Source: Schistocephalus solidus
Taxonomy: Eukaryota > Platyhelminthes > Cestoda > Diphyllobothriidea > Diphyllobothriidae
Direction of reading: 5' to 3'
Length of the DNA: 64,000 bases
Assembly: GCA_017591395.1 (NCBI GenBank)
Contig: WEDG01004490.1
Location: 27,256-91,255, forward strand
Positions 51,430 through 62,960 of this stretch are shown one piece after another; the stretch's first letter is position 1; every line of letters starts with the position of its first letter. The position numbers were made by a program, and so were the translations under genes. Below the pieces are notes generated by a model. That model ran no database searches. It was given only the letters and a program-made list of their open reading frames with translations, and had not been told where the DNA came from.

Positions 51430-53139
51430 TCGTAAGGCTAAATGGGGCTGAAGATGGCAGGGCATCAGAGTATCATTATTTTCGTGTGCTTTTTGCATCC
51501 AAGCTTTAGTTGAGTTTTTCGGAATTGTCCATAGTCCTGTTCATTCTGCTCTCAATTACATCGTATTTTTGATTTATTTTGTGCAGTTGTCCTCTTCTCT
51601 GTGCTTCCATATCTGACCCGATATTTTGTCCGGCTACAAGAAATATGGTTATGTAAGTAGGCGGAGCTTGTTTTTATCGTTGTCAATCTTATAACTTGCT
51701 CTTCTGGGCCCTTTACTAAACAGTCAAGTGACAAAAGTTACTTTTCATGATATTTTAATAAGCTGCTATTCAGATGGGGTAAACAATAATTTGCTTATCG
51801 GCAGTAGTGCGGTTTTCTCCAGATTGGTACCGCTGGTCACCGCATCTTTGTATTTTCGCTGTATGCTTCGCAATTTTTCCAGTCTTTCGTTTTCTTCTCT
51901 TCGTTTCTCCATGTTTCTAATTTAACGTTTGCTTTTTCATCTCCTACTGCAGAGCACTGCTCTGCGAGCTCGCAAGTATCGAGCTGCGACTGAGCGTAAA
52001 GGCAAATTTTTAGAATGCATTATTGTGCCACATTAATTGTATTACTGATCTTGTTTAACACATTCCTTATTGTTTGTTGTCTTCCGTCTTCGTAAGAAAC
52101 TGAAGGGAACTTTTTAATTTATTTCGAATACCTTTACTCACATACGGTCTTGCATTTCCGCCAAAACAGTCAGGATTCCTTTTGATAATTCAAGTACTGT
52201 GCAAGAACATATTCTTCCCCATGACATACCTTATCACCTCTTATCATACTAAATTATGCAGACCCATCCTTGCGAAGACACCGTGTCCTTGGTAAGGTTT
52301 GAATTTCCAAAAGTGCTCCGGGATCTAGGGCTATGTCCATTACCATCTTACTGGTAATACCCAGTGGGAATTTCGCCTTTTGGTGACATCATGACTGATT
52401 CAACTAAAATTTTGCTTCATGCTCACAGCATCATGAGTTTGCGCTCCCCGTTGTGATCGGGCAGGCACATACCAATTAGGGAAGGTGGGCTATTTGTCTT
52501 GTTGGTCCAGCAGAGCAAAGACGACCGGGCCAGAGGTGTAGTCGAGGTGAGCTTTTGCCATATCCAACTACATCTTCAGTTTGCTGCCTCGACGCTATCG
52601 CCAGGCGCAGCCGAATTCGAGTGAGATGACTTTGTCCTCGCGTCAGTGCAAGCGTTGGTCGAACCATTTTAGTCGAAACATAGCTAGGGTGCAGTTGCGG
52701 GTTTATTTACCGACCACACGTATAACCGATCGTTAAGACTTATTCAAATAGGCAAATTAATAGTGAAAGTACTGTCGATTCAATACTTCCAAATGGTAAA
52801 CATTTTTGTAACTTTCAGTGTCATACCCGGAGAGAACGGGTGTCCTGATGGAAACCTCACTTTCTGAGCTTGGTCGTCAGACTATTTTTATACCAATTCT
52901 AGCGTTTTCCACGAAGTAAGACGAAGACCATTTGGGTCGGTTTGTCGGTTACCCTATGTTACCCATTTTACAGATATTACAAGCAAAGGTAACCAAAACT
53001 GTACGGTGTTCCAAGACCGTCGTCATTTAATGTGATCGAGCAAATATGTTCGATCGCAAGATCTGATATGATTGCGTTCGACCTCTCGAAATTGGTTTCT
53101 CTCATCTGAAAAATCTCGCTGCATTTCTTCAAAGTCGTT
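51430..53139. other. stretch without a recognisable gene
   Basis: No gene was recognised. The segment 52440-52690 is more GC-rich than its surroundings and may be part of a dispersed repeat, but no second copy was found in the window. Confidence 0.35.
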
Positions 53140-53219
53140 TGTCAGCACCGTGATGTTATCAGCGTAATGATTACTTATACCTGTTCTCCGACAGTCTGCC
53201 AACGCTGGTTTAAGAGCAA

Positions 53220-53720
53220 TAACGATCCCGGGAGTCAACTCCCACTTCACCCTGTACCACAGCAGCCCACGGGACTCGTCTGGTAGATACGGTGTGGCTA
53301 TTGCCCTCTCGGAACAAGCAAACCGTGCACTACTTGAATAGGAAACTGTCAATGACCGAATGGCTTGCGCGCGACTGAAGGATCACTTTATCAACATCTC
53401 TGTCTTCTCCGTGTACGCATCAACATCAGCTGCCAAATAGCGCGATAAAGAAGTCTTCTACTCGCAGTTGCAGGAGTTAGTATATAGACTACCTCGCCGT
53501 GATCTGTTAATTGTTTCGGGGGATTAGAATGGTAGGACTGGAACCGGGGACTCTTCAAACAGTTTCCTGAGAGGCTGGTTTGGGCTTGGTTCTCCATGCG
53601 ACAAGGGTGAGAGAATGCTGAATATCGCTGATTAGAATCAAATGTTTGTCTCGAACACGTGCTTCCCAGCACTGCCACAAACATCGTTTGGGTTGGTATT
53701 AAAACGACGGTCATACCGCA
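53220..53720 (+). pseudogene. RTE-2 endonuclease remnant
   Basis: Translation in shifting frames gives SHFTLYHSSPRDSSGRYGVA (53245-53305), IALSEQANRALLE, DRMACARLKDHFINISVFSV (53350-53410), YASTSAA, LQELVYRLPRRDLLIVSGD (53465-53520; the GDFN box reads GD followed by a stop and NGRTG), GLGSPCDKGERMLNIAD and QMFVSNTCFP. The order is that of RTE endonucleases. Confidence 0.72.
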
Positions 53721-53783
53721 AGTTAGATCGACTAAATTCTAGTTGTTTCAAGGTTCCGCAACTGGGTTCACGATGGCAGATCA

Positions 53784-54260
53784 ATGCGTGGTGTCGAAAC
53801 TGGTAACTTCCACTGGTCTGACCATGTCGTCGTTCGCATGCATCTGAAAGTTCTCCTCTCATCTGCACCCAAAATGCCACGAGCGAGATGCCTCTATGCC
53901 TCAAAAATCCGGCAACCCAGTACCGCCGAGGCCCTCAACAATGAAATCTGGTCCCATTTTATGACCCGAGCCGACAGAAAACGCAGTAACCAATGTTCAT
54001 CACTGAATACATCCGTCTATAGAGCAGCTGAGAAAACTCTCGAATTTACCCAGCGGCGCCACAGTAACTGGATCAGTGGACAAACCCTGCAATTGTCTGC
54101 CCAGATGGCTCGAGCCAAGTCCCACAACGATGCTTCCTTCCGCAAACTCCGGAACCTGACAACAAAGTTAGCTAGAGATGACCGGCATAAATATTGGTCT
54201 GGAATAGCGGCGTCCATGGAGCAGGCCTCAAACTTTAGTGACACTCGCAAACTCTACTAA
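53784..54260 (+). pseudogene. RTE-2 linker region
   Basis: A 158-codon frame: NFHWSDHVVVRMHLKVLL (the Asp-His pair that ends EN), then PRARCLYASKIRQPSTAEAL, YRAAEKTLEFTQRRHSNWIS, RAKSHNDASFRKLRNLTTKL and RDDRHKYWSGIAASMEQAS. This is typical of the segment between EN and RT in RTE-like elements. It is intact over its length. Confidence 0.72.
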
Positions 54261-54439
54261 ATTATTTTTAAGTTAGTTGTAAGCCTTCGACACTTAGTGA
54301 CTCTGTTGGCGATGTAAATGGTGGCTTTATTGCTGACAACTCGATCAAGGTTGATCGCTGGCGTGAGCATTTCGAGCAACTTCACATTTTTGATAAACAA
54401 CTAATCACACTCGCTATCATCTGCACTTGAGTTTCATCC

Positions 54440-55560
54440 CTCCAGCTTATGCAGTGTCGTGTGACCCCCTTTCCGAGGGAGAAGTTGCCGCTGCAATACA
54501 GAGGCTGCACAACAACAAGGCGCCCGGACAGGATGGTATTCCCACCGAAATCTACAAGGTCTGTGTCGGCACTAGTGCCCTGGATTCATGAGGGGATTGA
54601 CCAAGTGTGGACAGATGTTGTTCCTAATTACTGGGGTTAGACATCCTCTTTCCTGTCTTCAAGAAGGAAGATAAGAAAAAGGGGGAGAACTACCGCGGCA
54701 TAAGCCTCATTGACGTTGCTGCAAAGATTTTCACTATTGTCCTTCTCAGACTATTTCAGTCTTTACGTGACTCTAGGAAGAGGCCCAACCAAGTCGGATT
54801 CCGAGCTAGGCGTGGATGTGTGGACCAGATATTCACTCTGAAGTGCATTCTGAAATTCCTCCATGGCTAACAACAGCTGATGGCCGTCTTATTTTTTGGA
54901 CTTAAACGCTGCGTTCGATTTCGTCCATTGTGAGTCCCCATGGCGGATAATGGAACTTGATGGTTTGCCGGTCAAAATAATTTCCTTGATCAAGGCCTAC
55001 TGTCGCTCTACCACTGTGCTAGTCTTCTTCCATAAAAATTTCCCCGAACCCTTTGATATCCGATCTGGTGTTCGACCAGGTTGCATTTTGTCACCCATTT
55101 CGTTCAACTGTGCCATTGGCTGGATTCTCGGGAACGCCCTGCACGGTCCTGACGGTGCACCCGGATGCCGCCTGACTGATCTAGTCCACGCTGACGATAT
55201 CGCCTCGCTAGTCTCAAGCTTTGGTGATCAACAGTCTGTGGTGACGTGGGTGCATGAGATCGCTGTTTTGGTCGGCCTATCCATAAACACTGGGAAGAAA
55301 AAACTTGTTTTTGAGCTGTATCCCTGACCAGGAGAAAGCATCCCTCGGGATTAATGACTCACAACTTGAAGAAGTAGACAGTTTCCAATACCTCGGGGCA
55401 AGGATGCTGCCAAATGGACAGAGTAAGTACGACTTTTTCGCCCGAATCGACGCTGCTCGCCAGATTTTCTCGATCCTTCGAAAGTGCCTATGGATCGGAC
55501 GCGACCTCTGTCGCAACAAAGATCCGCGAATACCTTGCATCCGTCCGGTCGGATAAGTAC
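54440..55560 (+). pseudogene. RTE-2 reverse transcriptase
   Basis: From about 54450: CDPLSEGEVAAAIQRLHNNK, APGQDGIPTEIYKVC (RT entry, 54510-54555), DILFPVFKKEDKKKGENYRG (54640-54700), PNQVGFRARRGCVDQIFTLK (54785-54845), motif A DLNAAFDFVH (54897-54928), RSGVRPGCILSPISFN, then DLVHADDIASLVS (55175-55215) where the usual YADD reads HADD, and the thumb EEVDSFQYLGARMLPNG. Both catalytic regions keep their Asp residues, in different frames from the entry motifs. Confidence 0.82.
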
Positions 55561-55600
55561 AATGCGTAACCTCATCGAGGCCGGCTAGATCAGACATGAT

Positions 55601-57531
55601 CGCAGCCGTAACAAGTACAAGTACAGTAATTTCGATGGCATGTCGTCATCCAGCATAAGCGAATACAGGAAAAACGACGAATTAAAACGATAATGGGCTA
55701 CTGGTAGCGGCGGGATGTTATTAAGTCGATTCAATTCGAAATGTTTGACGATTTTGCTCCAAGAATCGCACCGTGATGCTCAGGTACGGTAGGTATTTTC
55801 GATCTACTTTCCAAGTCCAAAATCACTAGATGCATCTGAGTATTCCTGCGCTTTTTAATCACTAAGAAAATCTTGACAATAGGAGATTGTTTGCTGTGCA
55901 TTTTTTCCGTAAAACCAACAAGCTGGCATCGGTGACCAGGCTCTTTGAATTCTATTGATTTTAATTGCTTATACAATCTATAATTTGTTTCATTTTAAAT
56001 TTTGAGGAATCATGTAGAACATATTCATTCAATGATTTAGATGCAAAGTTAGGGTATTTTTGAATGCACAACTTCCAGTAATGCCACTCGGATCATCGAT
56101 GGTTGGTGATTACCATCCATTTATCACTCCATTCTTACCTGTTCTATATCTTATCGTTTGACAGATCCCAGTCCGTATTTGAGATCCTTCTGCGCTAGAT
56201 TAATATGTAGCTATGATTAAGGACCCTTAGGTTAAGCTGGTGGATACTCATTGTTTACGCTTAACCGCAGATTAATTCTTGGTTTTGTATCCTTTACCGT
56301 TTACTGTAAATGTTCAGAAAGCTTATCGTTAGCCGATCAAATAGGAAACCCTAAATTTAAATGGCATGCTTTGTTCTTTTACGCCAGGGTCGAATTTCCA
56401 CGTCAAAAGGAGGTGAGCATTCACCTGAAAACACTGTTATCTAGCTTCTTAAGGAGAGAATAAGACCAATCGTTGTCGGAGAAAGATAAACTCGGTGCAT
56501 GACACCTAATATGAGGCCTATCGACTGCCCCATTCACCGTTTTTGCCATGTAGATAATAAAAACTAGCAGGTTGTAGTTTGTCGGTTATTTCATGCTTCG
56601 CTTACATTTATGTTATTGCTATCAGCATTCTCGGTGTCCGCGTTTGCGACAAAGACTATTACCTCGCTGGGGTGCCTATCACCGAGTGCGATCCCTTGTC
56701 TTTCGGTCGTTCACAACCTCATAGGTTGTAGTTAGTACGATTTGCCGGTTGACTGTGGCCTATGCAAACTGTGACGCGGTCACTATTCCAATTTCCGGTG
56801 TTCATCTTTACCTGAACTTCGCCCAATATGCTCTCCTTCAGCTTAGCGCTGATAACCTGAGCCTACCTTCAATTTCTCAAATTCGCGTCTCCGGGAGGTC
56901 TTTGGCCGGTCTGTGCTGCGTATTTGTAGCCCCTGAGGCGCCATTGCAATTGTTAAAGGGCAGATAATTTTTCAAAATGACTCCGTACATATCCGCTGGC
57001 GGCATTTTCATAAACGTTGCTGGGACGTCTAACGAGAGGAGACGTGTATTATTTCTGAGATGTTCCGTATGAATTAGGCTGCTTGGATTCCCGATTGATG
57101 TTTCCTTACGGTTGACGACCCTTGTCCAATAAATGCTCGCTGTGCATTGTCATCGTAGAACTCTACGCTGTAGTTAAGCCTGTGTCCTTGACGCACCATT
57201 TCAAGCTTCCACTCACTGGTTCAGTATGCGTTCTCTGCTTAGTTTGCTTTGTACGGGATTATTGCTGTGGTGTTTACGTATCTTCAACGTTCTGCTGGTA
57301 TTTCTCTATCTTCGACTATAATAGGAGGGCGATGTGTCATGCCCGGCCTTTTATTCTTCACTTTTCTAGATTTTCATGGACAACTTGCACGGTTAGTCAG
57401 GGAGTGGTGAATCGGTTGACTTAACTACATCTACAAGAAACCACGCGGATCTGATACGTGTCTGATAATGGTTCTAAAGATTGGGAATCCAAATCGTCAG
57501 GTGAATATATTTCTTGTCCCAGCGATCGCGT
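55601..57531. other. stretch without a recognisable gene
   Basis: No recognisable coding region. Open frames of 70-100 codons (56251-56463, 56749-56967, 57122-57424, all plus) show no motif. Confidence 0.35.
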
Positions 57532-58050
57532 CTACCTCTTCTCAGTGATCATATCTGCCAAAAAACGATTTAAGTTTTCTGGCTTGCCTGAAAATTGCCG
57601 ACAGCGAGTAGGACAAGTTCCTATGTACTGCCGTTGCTCGTGTCGTCCAGGTTGCGGGGAGACATAAAAAAATCGGTCAGAGGATCTTTGATACGTCACA
57701 GTGATATCATGTGCAGGCTGAACCTCGCTCAGTTGACCTAGAAAACGTTTTATCCTGTTCACCGTAGGTAGGAGCTCATTTGTTTCTCTTATCTCCATTA
57801 TCATCGTACTTCCTGGCTTATTGCCTAAGCCATGATCATCGACGGTAAAAAAGGTTAAACGACGGTAGTGCCCCTCAGTCATTCTTAAGGCATACTGGTT
57901 ACAGTTAGCCATGACTATCACATAGAGCAACGAAGAAAAAGATGCACTATCGGGGCATTTTTGCTTCGCATCAGAAATGTCATCATCAGAGACCGACAAG
58001 CCTGACATGCGACCATTACTTTTTTTGCTTCGGCTTGCGTCCCAGCACAC
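57532..58050 (-). CDS. Unassigned open frame, 172 codons
   Basis: The longest open frame in the window not explained by a LINE. It begins MCWDASRSKKSNGRMSGLSV, then YVIVMANCNQYALRMTEGHY, RRLTFFTVDDHGLGNKPGST, MIMEIRETNELLPTVNRIKR and FLGQLSEVQPAHDITVTYQR, and ends with an Arg/Gln/Cys-rich tail. No family is recognised. A short palindrome-like repeat or splice signal was not found around it. It could be a young gene, a transposon ORF or chance. Confidence 0.3.
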   Translation of the reverse strand: MCWDASRSKKSNGRMSGLSVSDDDISDAKQKCPDSASFSSLLYVIVMANCNQYALRMTEGHYRRLTFFTVDDHGLGNKPGSTMIMEIRETNELLPTVNRIKRFLGQLSEVQPAHDITVTYQRSSDRFFYVSPQPGRHEQRQYIGTCPTRCRQFSGKPENLNRFLADMITEKR

Positions 58051-59406
58051 TTAGTTTCGATACATGCCACCTGTAAACCGACTGTCCTTCAAATGAAAGT
58101 CTCGGATCTCGGGTTCACCAGTAACAATTCAATTTTCTGGACTTGAGGACGTCAACAATGAACTCTCTTTACGATGACATGAACTTTATAATGGTGCTGT
58201 TGGTAACCATTCAGCCCAATATTTTGTAAAACTTGAGTACTGTTTCGTAACCTTCCTAAATTTCAGGGAACTGCATATTAACTGATTAAAAGCAGGACAA
58301 GCGGTTCCAAGGTTCGCAAACTAATTGATCAGTTTGTTCTCACAGGCGCTGAATTGCAGGTTTCCCATGCATACTGACTCAACTTCTCCCTACACTGTAT
58401 TTAAGATACAGCCACCACCGCGTACTCAAATCAGTCATACTAGATGTACGCTTCACCATGAAGGAAAAATTTGGTTGAGTGGTTCGCCCTCTTAGATGTT
58501 TTCCCCAGTTGCCAACTGAATGACCGGTGGGCCCTGACAGCAAGCACTTGCTAAAACGCAAGGGGACTTTCGTACTTGCGTTTTACTGGAGAGTTGGACA
58601 ACCATTGTAGCGCATCATCTGCCAAAAAGATCCAGTTAGCAGACACCAACCTGCATAATCGCGTTTAGAGGACAGCGCTGGAACGTTGGGCTAGCATTAC
58701 TTGTATGCCCGACTTGACACTTCTCCGTCTAGCAATACGATCAAAGGATCTATTCTTCAATCAGGAGAACCCGCCTGTCTGCTGCGGTGATGTTTTGGAA
58801 ATCGCGACAGTAATAGATGCATGGAAACCAGTTGGCAGTGCTGAGGTTAGACCCACCTGACCAAAAGTTGGGCTTTAGCCTGGTTGACATAATCATATAC
58901 CAAGAAAAGTGTGGGAGGCGTGGCTGTTAGTCGCCGACTCGATTTACCCGTAAATATATGCGACATAACAAACGCAAATACGTTAACAGAAGGCGTGCAT
59001 GACGCCCACTCCTTAGGCAGCTAGTGATCACCTTTTCCTCTTCGCATCGAACAAAAAACTGATATTTCATAGCTAATGAATATTTGCATCGACTGTATGA
59101 ACTTCGCTTACTCGATCTTTCTAAAATCGTGAAGGACTGTTTATTTATTATCAAAGGAAATTTCAAGTTGTGGAAGGTTCGTATTATTATTTTCAAGTTT
59201 GGCCATGACTAATGCGCACTATAGGACCTTGCTATATATTTATTATTCTTAAATGTCATCTACATGGACCAGTTATTGCCAGCCATAAGACCAGTGTCAT
59301 CGGTTAACTGCCGACCCGCTAGCTGAGGTGACATAATCTTTTTCTGTTAGTTGGTCTGATGTATGCGACCTACTGATTGAAAACCTAACTCTAGGCAGGC
59401 GAACAT
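58051..59406. other. stretch without a recognisable gene
   Basis: No gene or RNA was recognised. A minus-strand frame of 89 codons (58927-59196) has no motif. Confidence 0.35.
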
Positions 59407-59655
59407 TACCGACAAAAACAAGGGATACTGGAATGGCCATTTCGGGTTTTTATAATCTTCATCAGGAAGCCATACCCAACCCCAGGTGATGCACCACCCA
59501 AGTCACGAATCCGTGACCTGTTGATTAGAAATTAAACCCTCTGCACGTTGAGCCTCAAGTGGTACACCACCCGAGGTTTGGTACGGCTAGCTGATGACAA
59601 CTAATGAACCAGAAATGGCCATTCCGGTCTCCCTCGTCTTTGTCGAAAATGATCA
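59407..59655. repeat. Inverted repeat of a short dispersed sequence, upstream of the Penelope-like element
   Basis: Left arm (about 59411-59520, plus) and right arm (about 59545-59655, minus) are diverged copies of one sequence. Each has GACAA, a GG-rich segment, GGAATGGCCATTTC (59431-59445; reverse at 59613-59626), then CATCAG and GCC[A/G]TACC with a GGTG.TG.ACCAC segment. Arms are about 110 bases and the spacer about 25. The pair lies about 700 bases before the Penelope-like coding remains and could be one of its flanking repeats; that link is inference. Confidence 0.6.
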
Positions 59656-60329
59656 TTTGCCTATAATACTATCCGCTGTGGGGCTGCTGGCGGGGCTACA
59701 AAGTAAGCCCCAAGGCAGAACGGGACGACTGAGTCCTCTAAGCGATCGCTGAGTGTTCATCAACCAAACCTTACTCTTGTTTCCTTTATAAATTGAACAT
59801 TTCAGACGTCTTGCGCCATTTTGGGTTCTAGAAAATGTACAGGAAATCGGTTCCATATAACACCCTGGGTAATCAAATCGCAGACAATTATGAGATCAGA
59901 AATGGCATGAATTCTTGGCTATCAAATAAGTATCGATATATGAATTCCCTTCGGGGTGAGAGCATTTTGTCTGCTCCTCCCCTCTCCGGCGTCATTTTCT
60001 GGTTTCTACGAACGTTTTCGCACCCCAAAGTTTGGTATTGACTGAGCAGGTGATTTGCACCAGTTGCTCTCAACAGCGTTCTGAGTTCAGGGGCACATTA
60101 AGTCCTGTAGGGCGCTATCTCTGATCACTGTTGATGTCACTGGCTTGCTCTCTGTCTATATCCCTTGGGTTGGACCAATTTGCTTGTTCTGGAATGTTTA
60201 ATCAGTCCGAATAATCCTCTAGGTTGCTTGTATGTGTCTGTTCTTTTTTATCGTAAGTAGACATGAAGAAAACCGTACAATCATCGGTATAATTTCTTTA
60301 CTCATCTTAGCTTTCTATGTTCCGATGGC

Positions 60330-60965
60330 GAAATAGAAGCACCGATCTACAGGAAGGCGACAGCAAACACCTGGTAGTTCACAAAGGAGGCTTCCTAATG
60401 ACATTCTTTAGATGCATTCATACTCATTGCAGCAACCCGGAAGAAAAAAGCAGGTGAAGCCCGGTAAATCCGTAACCAGTTTATGCGGAATGGCTATCTG
60501 AAAGCGTTCATAAACCTATGCCAACACGTTCGTCTCAAGAAGATTCAACCAGAAGCAGAACCTATGGTATGACAAGCACTGTCATATATAAAAGACGTGT
60601 CAGAGGTGACAGAACGCATTGTTGTGGAATTAGGTGTTGGAATCGCACATCGACCCCAGGGTACCATGTGCTTCAGGGTCGTGAACCTCAAGGACAGATT
60701 AAATTCCAATGAGCATTCGGGTGTAGTTTATCTCAGCCCGTGTATAAACTGTCCTTGTACCTACATAGATCAGACTTGACGCATGCATGGATCGCACATA
60801 CATGAACATAAGCTGGCTGTGAGACGGAGTGACTAGTTATCGCAAGTGGCCGCCCATATCTACGGAACGGGTGGAGAGTTTAACTTCGCAGCTCCGAAGA
60901 TAATCGCCCACGCTGGAAGCAAGTCAAACCATGGATTTTTTGAAGCCTAGGCTTCCGATAAGAAC
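60330..60965 (+). pseudogene. Penelope-like element: RT end and GIY-YIG nuclease
   Basis: Degenerate RT C-terminus: MRNGYLKAFINLC (about 60490-60520) and, in the 60597 frame, SYIKDVSEVTERIVVELGVG, IAHRPQGTMCFRVVNLKDRL (60645-60705). Then the GIY-YIG domain: HSGVVYLSPCINCPCTYIDQ (60715-60775), where GIY reads GVVY and the YIG box reads YID, a damaged R-helix, HEHKLAVRRSD (60800-60835), AAHIYGTGGEFNF and PKIIAHAGSKSNHGFFEA. CxNCPC before YIx is typical of Penelope-like nucleases. Stops at 60777 and in the helix show it is dead. Confidence 0.82.
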
Positions 60966-61216
60966 TCAGTCAATCGAAATGTGTATATTTGGTGCTGGCA
61001 GCATATGGAAGTCTGTGCAGTCACCTGTGATCTGGCGTTAGGGATATTTGATTTGCCCAACCCCCCTCCCATAACTGTTACTTGTTTTGTTACCGCTTTC
61101 ATCTTAAAAGATGGATTCCTGTATGCGTTTGAAAACGCAAACGAATAAAGAAATGGTCCGGCGATCGAACAGCCTTTTTCTTCCTCACTCACGTGAGCAT
61201 TTGCCTCAATTCTTTA

Positions 61217-61275
61217 TTTCCTCTGTTTGTATTTTTGACGCTGCTTTCCATTTTTCTGATGTGTTATCCTCACAG
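61217..61275 (+). promoter_or_regulatory. Splice acceptor in the GTF2E1 5' leader
   Basis: A long pyrimidine-rich tract ends in TTATCCTCACAG (AG at 61274-61275), 35 bases before the first ATG of the TFIIE-alpha frame. An acceptor so close to the start codon means either a 5' UTR intron or a site for spliced-leader trans-splicing, which flatworms use on a subset of mRNAs. The sequence cannot tell them apart. Confidence 0.6.
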
Positions 61276-61484
61276 GCCCGCAGCCGTGGGCGTTACCTGA
61301 CGTGCGACTTATGGCTGTGATGGCTTCGAGGGAGGTAGTTCAGAACGGAGCCGCTGTGAAGCGCTCGGCGCGGGCTTTGGATTCCTCTGATCCCAACGAG
61401 GTGCCTGCTTGCCTAAAAAAACTGGTGCGCACAATTGTACGCAGTTTCTACTCTCGAGAACACTCACTCATAATGGATCTCCTG
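61276..61484 (+). CDS. GTF2E1: TFIIE alpha subunit, coding exon 1
   Basis: The frame starts at ATG 61311 or, more likely by alignment length, ATG 61320 (MASREVVQ). It contains VPACLKKLVRTIVRSFYSRE and HSLIMDLL and ends at a donor G|GTAATT (intron from 61485), phase 0. It corresponds to the first part of the winged-helix domain of TFIIE alpha, the general transcription factor that brings TFIIH to the RNA polymerase II preinitiation complex. The open frame reading on to 61499 crosses the donor and is not protein. Confidence 0.88.
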
Positions 61485-61616
61485 GTAATTGCGGTTTAAG
61501 TCTTTTTTTCAAATTTTCTGCCCATCGCTCTGTTTCCGTCTTCCTCCATTTGGCTTATTTTCTCTGAGCTGCGATTTGCCCGCCCCAGTTTTTTTTCTAA
61601 TATTGACTGTTTTCAG

Positions 61617-61796
61617 GTTCGAAACACCATAATGAAAGAGGATGATCTATGTGAAAGATTGCGCTTTGAGAAGAAGCAATTGCGCCAGTATTTGCATACT
61701 CTGAAGACTGACCAGTTCATCAAGTCCAAGTTGCAGCTGGAGACGGATGCAGACGGGAAAACGGCCAAGATCATTCATTACTTCATTGACTATAAG
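61617..61796 (+). CDS. GTF2E1: TFIIE alpha subunit, coding exon 2
   Basis: The acceptor TGTTTTCAG ends at 61616 after a 132-base intron; the exon opens VRNTIMKEDDLCERLRFEKK, continues QLRQYLHTLKTDQFIKSKLQ and then LETDADGKTAKIIHYFIDYK, and closes at the donor AAG|GTAGGT (61797). Human TFIIE alpha has the same run of features: KEEDxxExLxFxxKQLR, LKxDxFIK and a DGKTxxxxYYFIxY segment. The exon supplies the rest of the winged helix. The zinc ribbon and C-terminus are not in the window, so the next exon lies beyond 64000 or past the RTE-3 insertion. Confidence 0.92.
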
Positions 61797-62699
61797 GTAG
61801 GTGCTCTGGAAGTAACACTGATGCTTTTTCTACTGTCGGGGAGAGCATTCATACTTCTTTCTTTCTTTTCCTGAATGAATAGGCAACAGGCAGCCAGTTC
61901 ACAATTTTTAACAGCTCTTAGAAGTGATATACGTGTATTTTTTGGCTGTTTCACATGTATTTGAAGGCCACATTCTGCACCGAGCCAGGGTTATCCAATC
62001 CGAACGTGTCTCCAAGTATAGACGGGATTGGTTGAGTGGTGATCCCGATCTGTCATTGGGCCGAATTAAGTAGAATCAGGTGTTCTGGAAGTAATATACA
62101 CCGCTACCCTGGACAGGCAGTGGTTACTTAAGACTGAATTGGATTACAGCATCTGACTCTTAAGGTGTTACGGTGGCAGAGCAAAGTTAAGACGACTAGA
62201 TATGGGCTTCGGCATAATACACAACCGAAGATTGAATTTCCGTCTACACGGGTTCTGATACGGTCGGTTATTTCCTACTGATCGGACCAGGTCTTGCACA
62301 AATTCACTGTCTTTAAGAGGACTCTTCAGTTAACTGTCGTGTTTTTTCGCTATTTACCGTGCTATGCCGCCGGGTTTATGGGCAGTTCAACTGTTGCCAA
62401 CGATGTCGACCGCTTGTCTCCCACAGTTTTCGCAAGGGTGACTGGCTCGTGAGTTTGTTTCTTGTCAGGCCAACTTGCACAACATCCACTTAACACTCTC
62501 TGTTTTGATGGCGGGACCATGTCGAGACGGCCGAGGCTTGGTGCGGGCGCAGTGACTGACAAAAGTAAATAACCAGTCTACGCCTGCCATACACACGACA
62601 GTTCCGTACCAGGTGTACCAGACCGCATTAGGGGCAGCTTAGGTCTCTCATGAGTGCAAGTGTAATGAAGCTCGTACTGACAAGCAGTCATTATTACCT
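61797..62699 (+). other. GTF2E1 intron 2 (window part before the repeats)
   Basis: Noncoding sequence after the second donor. No further TFIIE-alpha exon (zinc ribbon cysteines) was found up to 62700, so the intron continues at least to the repeats and probably to the window end. Confidence 0.6.
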
Positions 62700-62960
62700 A
62701 AGCCTGAGAAGAACCGAGTTATCCCGTCAGTTGGCAGTCCTTCAAGTCACGACTCTTAGATCTTTAGCGACCAACGATGTTGAGTGTAGCACACGACAGT
62801 TCGACCGTCGTAGTCCGACGATGTCCACCGTATGCTCATGGGAAAGTTGAGCAGGGACGGTGACTTGCGCGTGATTTAGTTTAAAGTGATAGTAGACTTG
62901 CGCTGCATCTACCGCACTCTCTCCTCCCCCACCTGAGCCCGGTGTCAAGACAGAGTCAAG
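62700..62960 (-). repeat. Repeat R2 copy at the 3' side of RTE-3
   Basis: The reverse complement matches 45890-46085: CTCCGGTCTTC, TTGACTCTGTCTTGACACC, AGAGAGTGCG, AATCACGCGCAAGT, CATACGGTGGAC and CGGTCGAACTGTC. It then continues with GTGACTTGAAGG and TGCCAACTGACGGGATAACTC, which is how unit 2 begins at 45685-45720, so the unit runs cyclically, as expected if R2 units occur in tandem. Confidence 0.7.

Larger units (their letters stand above)
53140..55600 (+). mobile_element. RTE-2: second RTE-like LINE, decayed
   Basis: Sense-strand remains of EN (53220-53700), EN-RT linker (53784-54260), RT palm (54440-55320) and thumb (55320-55560). Its wording differs from RTE-1 throughout (for example SGVRPGCILSPISFN), so it is a separate family. 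Leader and 3' end were not located. Frames change at least five times. Confidence 0.78.

Noticed and set aside
59445..59480. Hammerhead ribozyme (CTGATGA...GAAA on the minus strand)
   Set aside because: The core words are present in both arms of the inverted repeat, but the bases between them do not form a stem II by eye and no clear stem III was found. Kept only as a hint in the findings.
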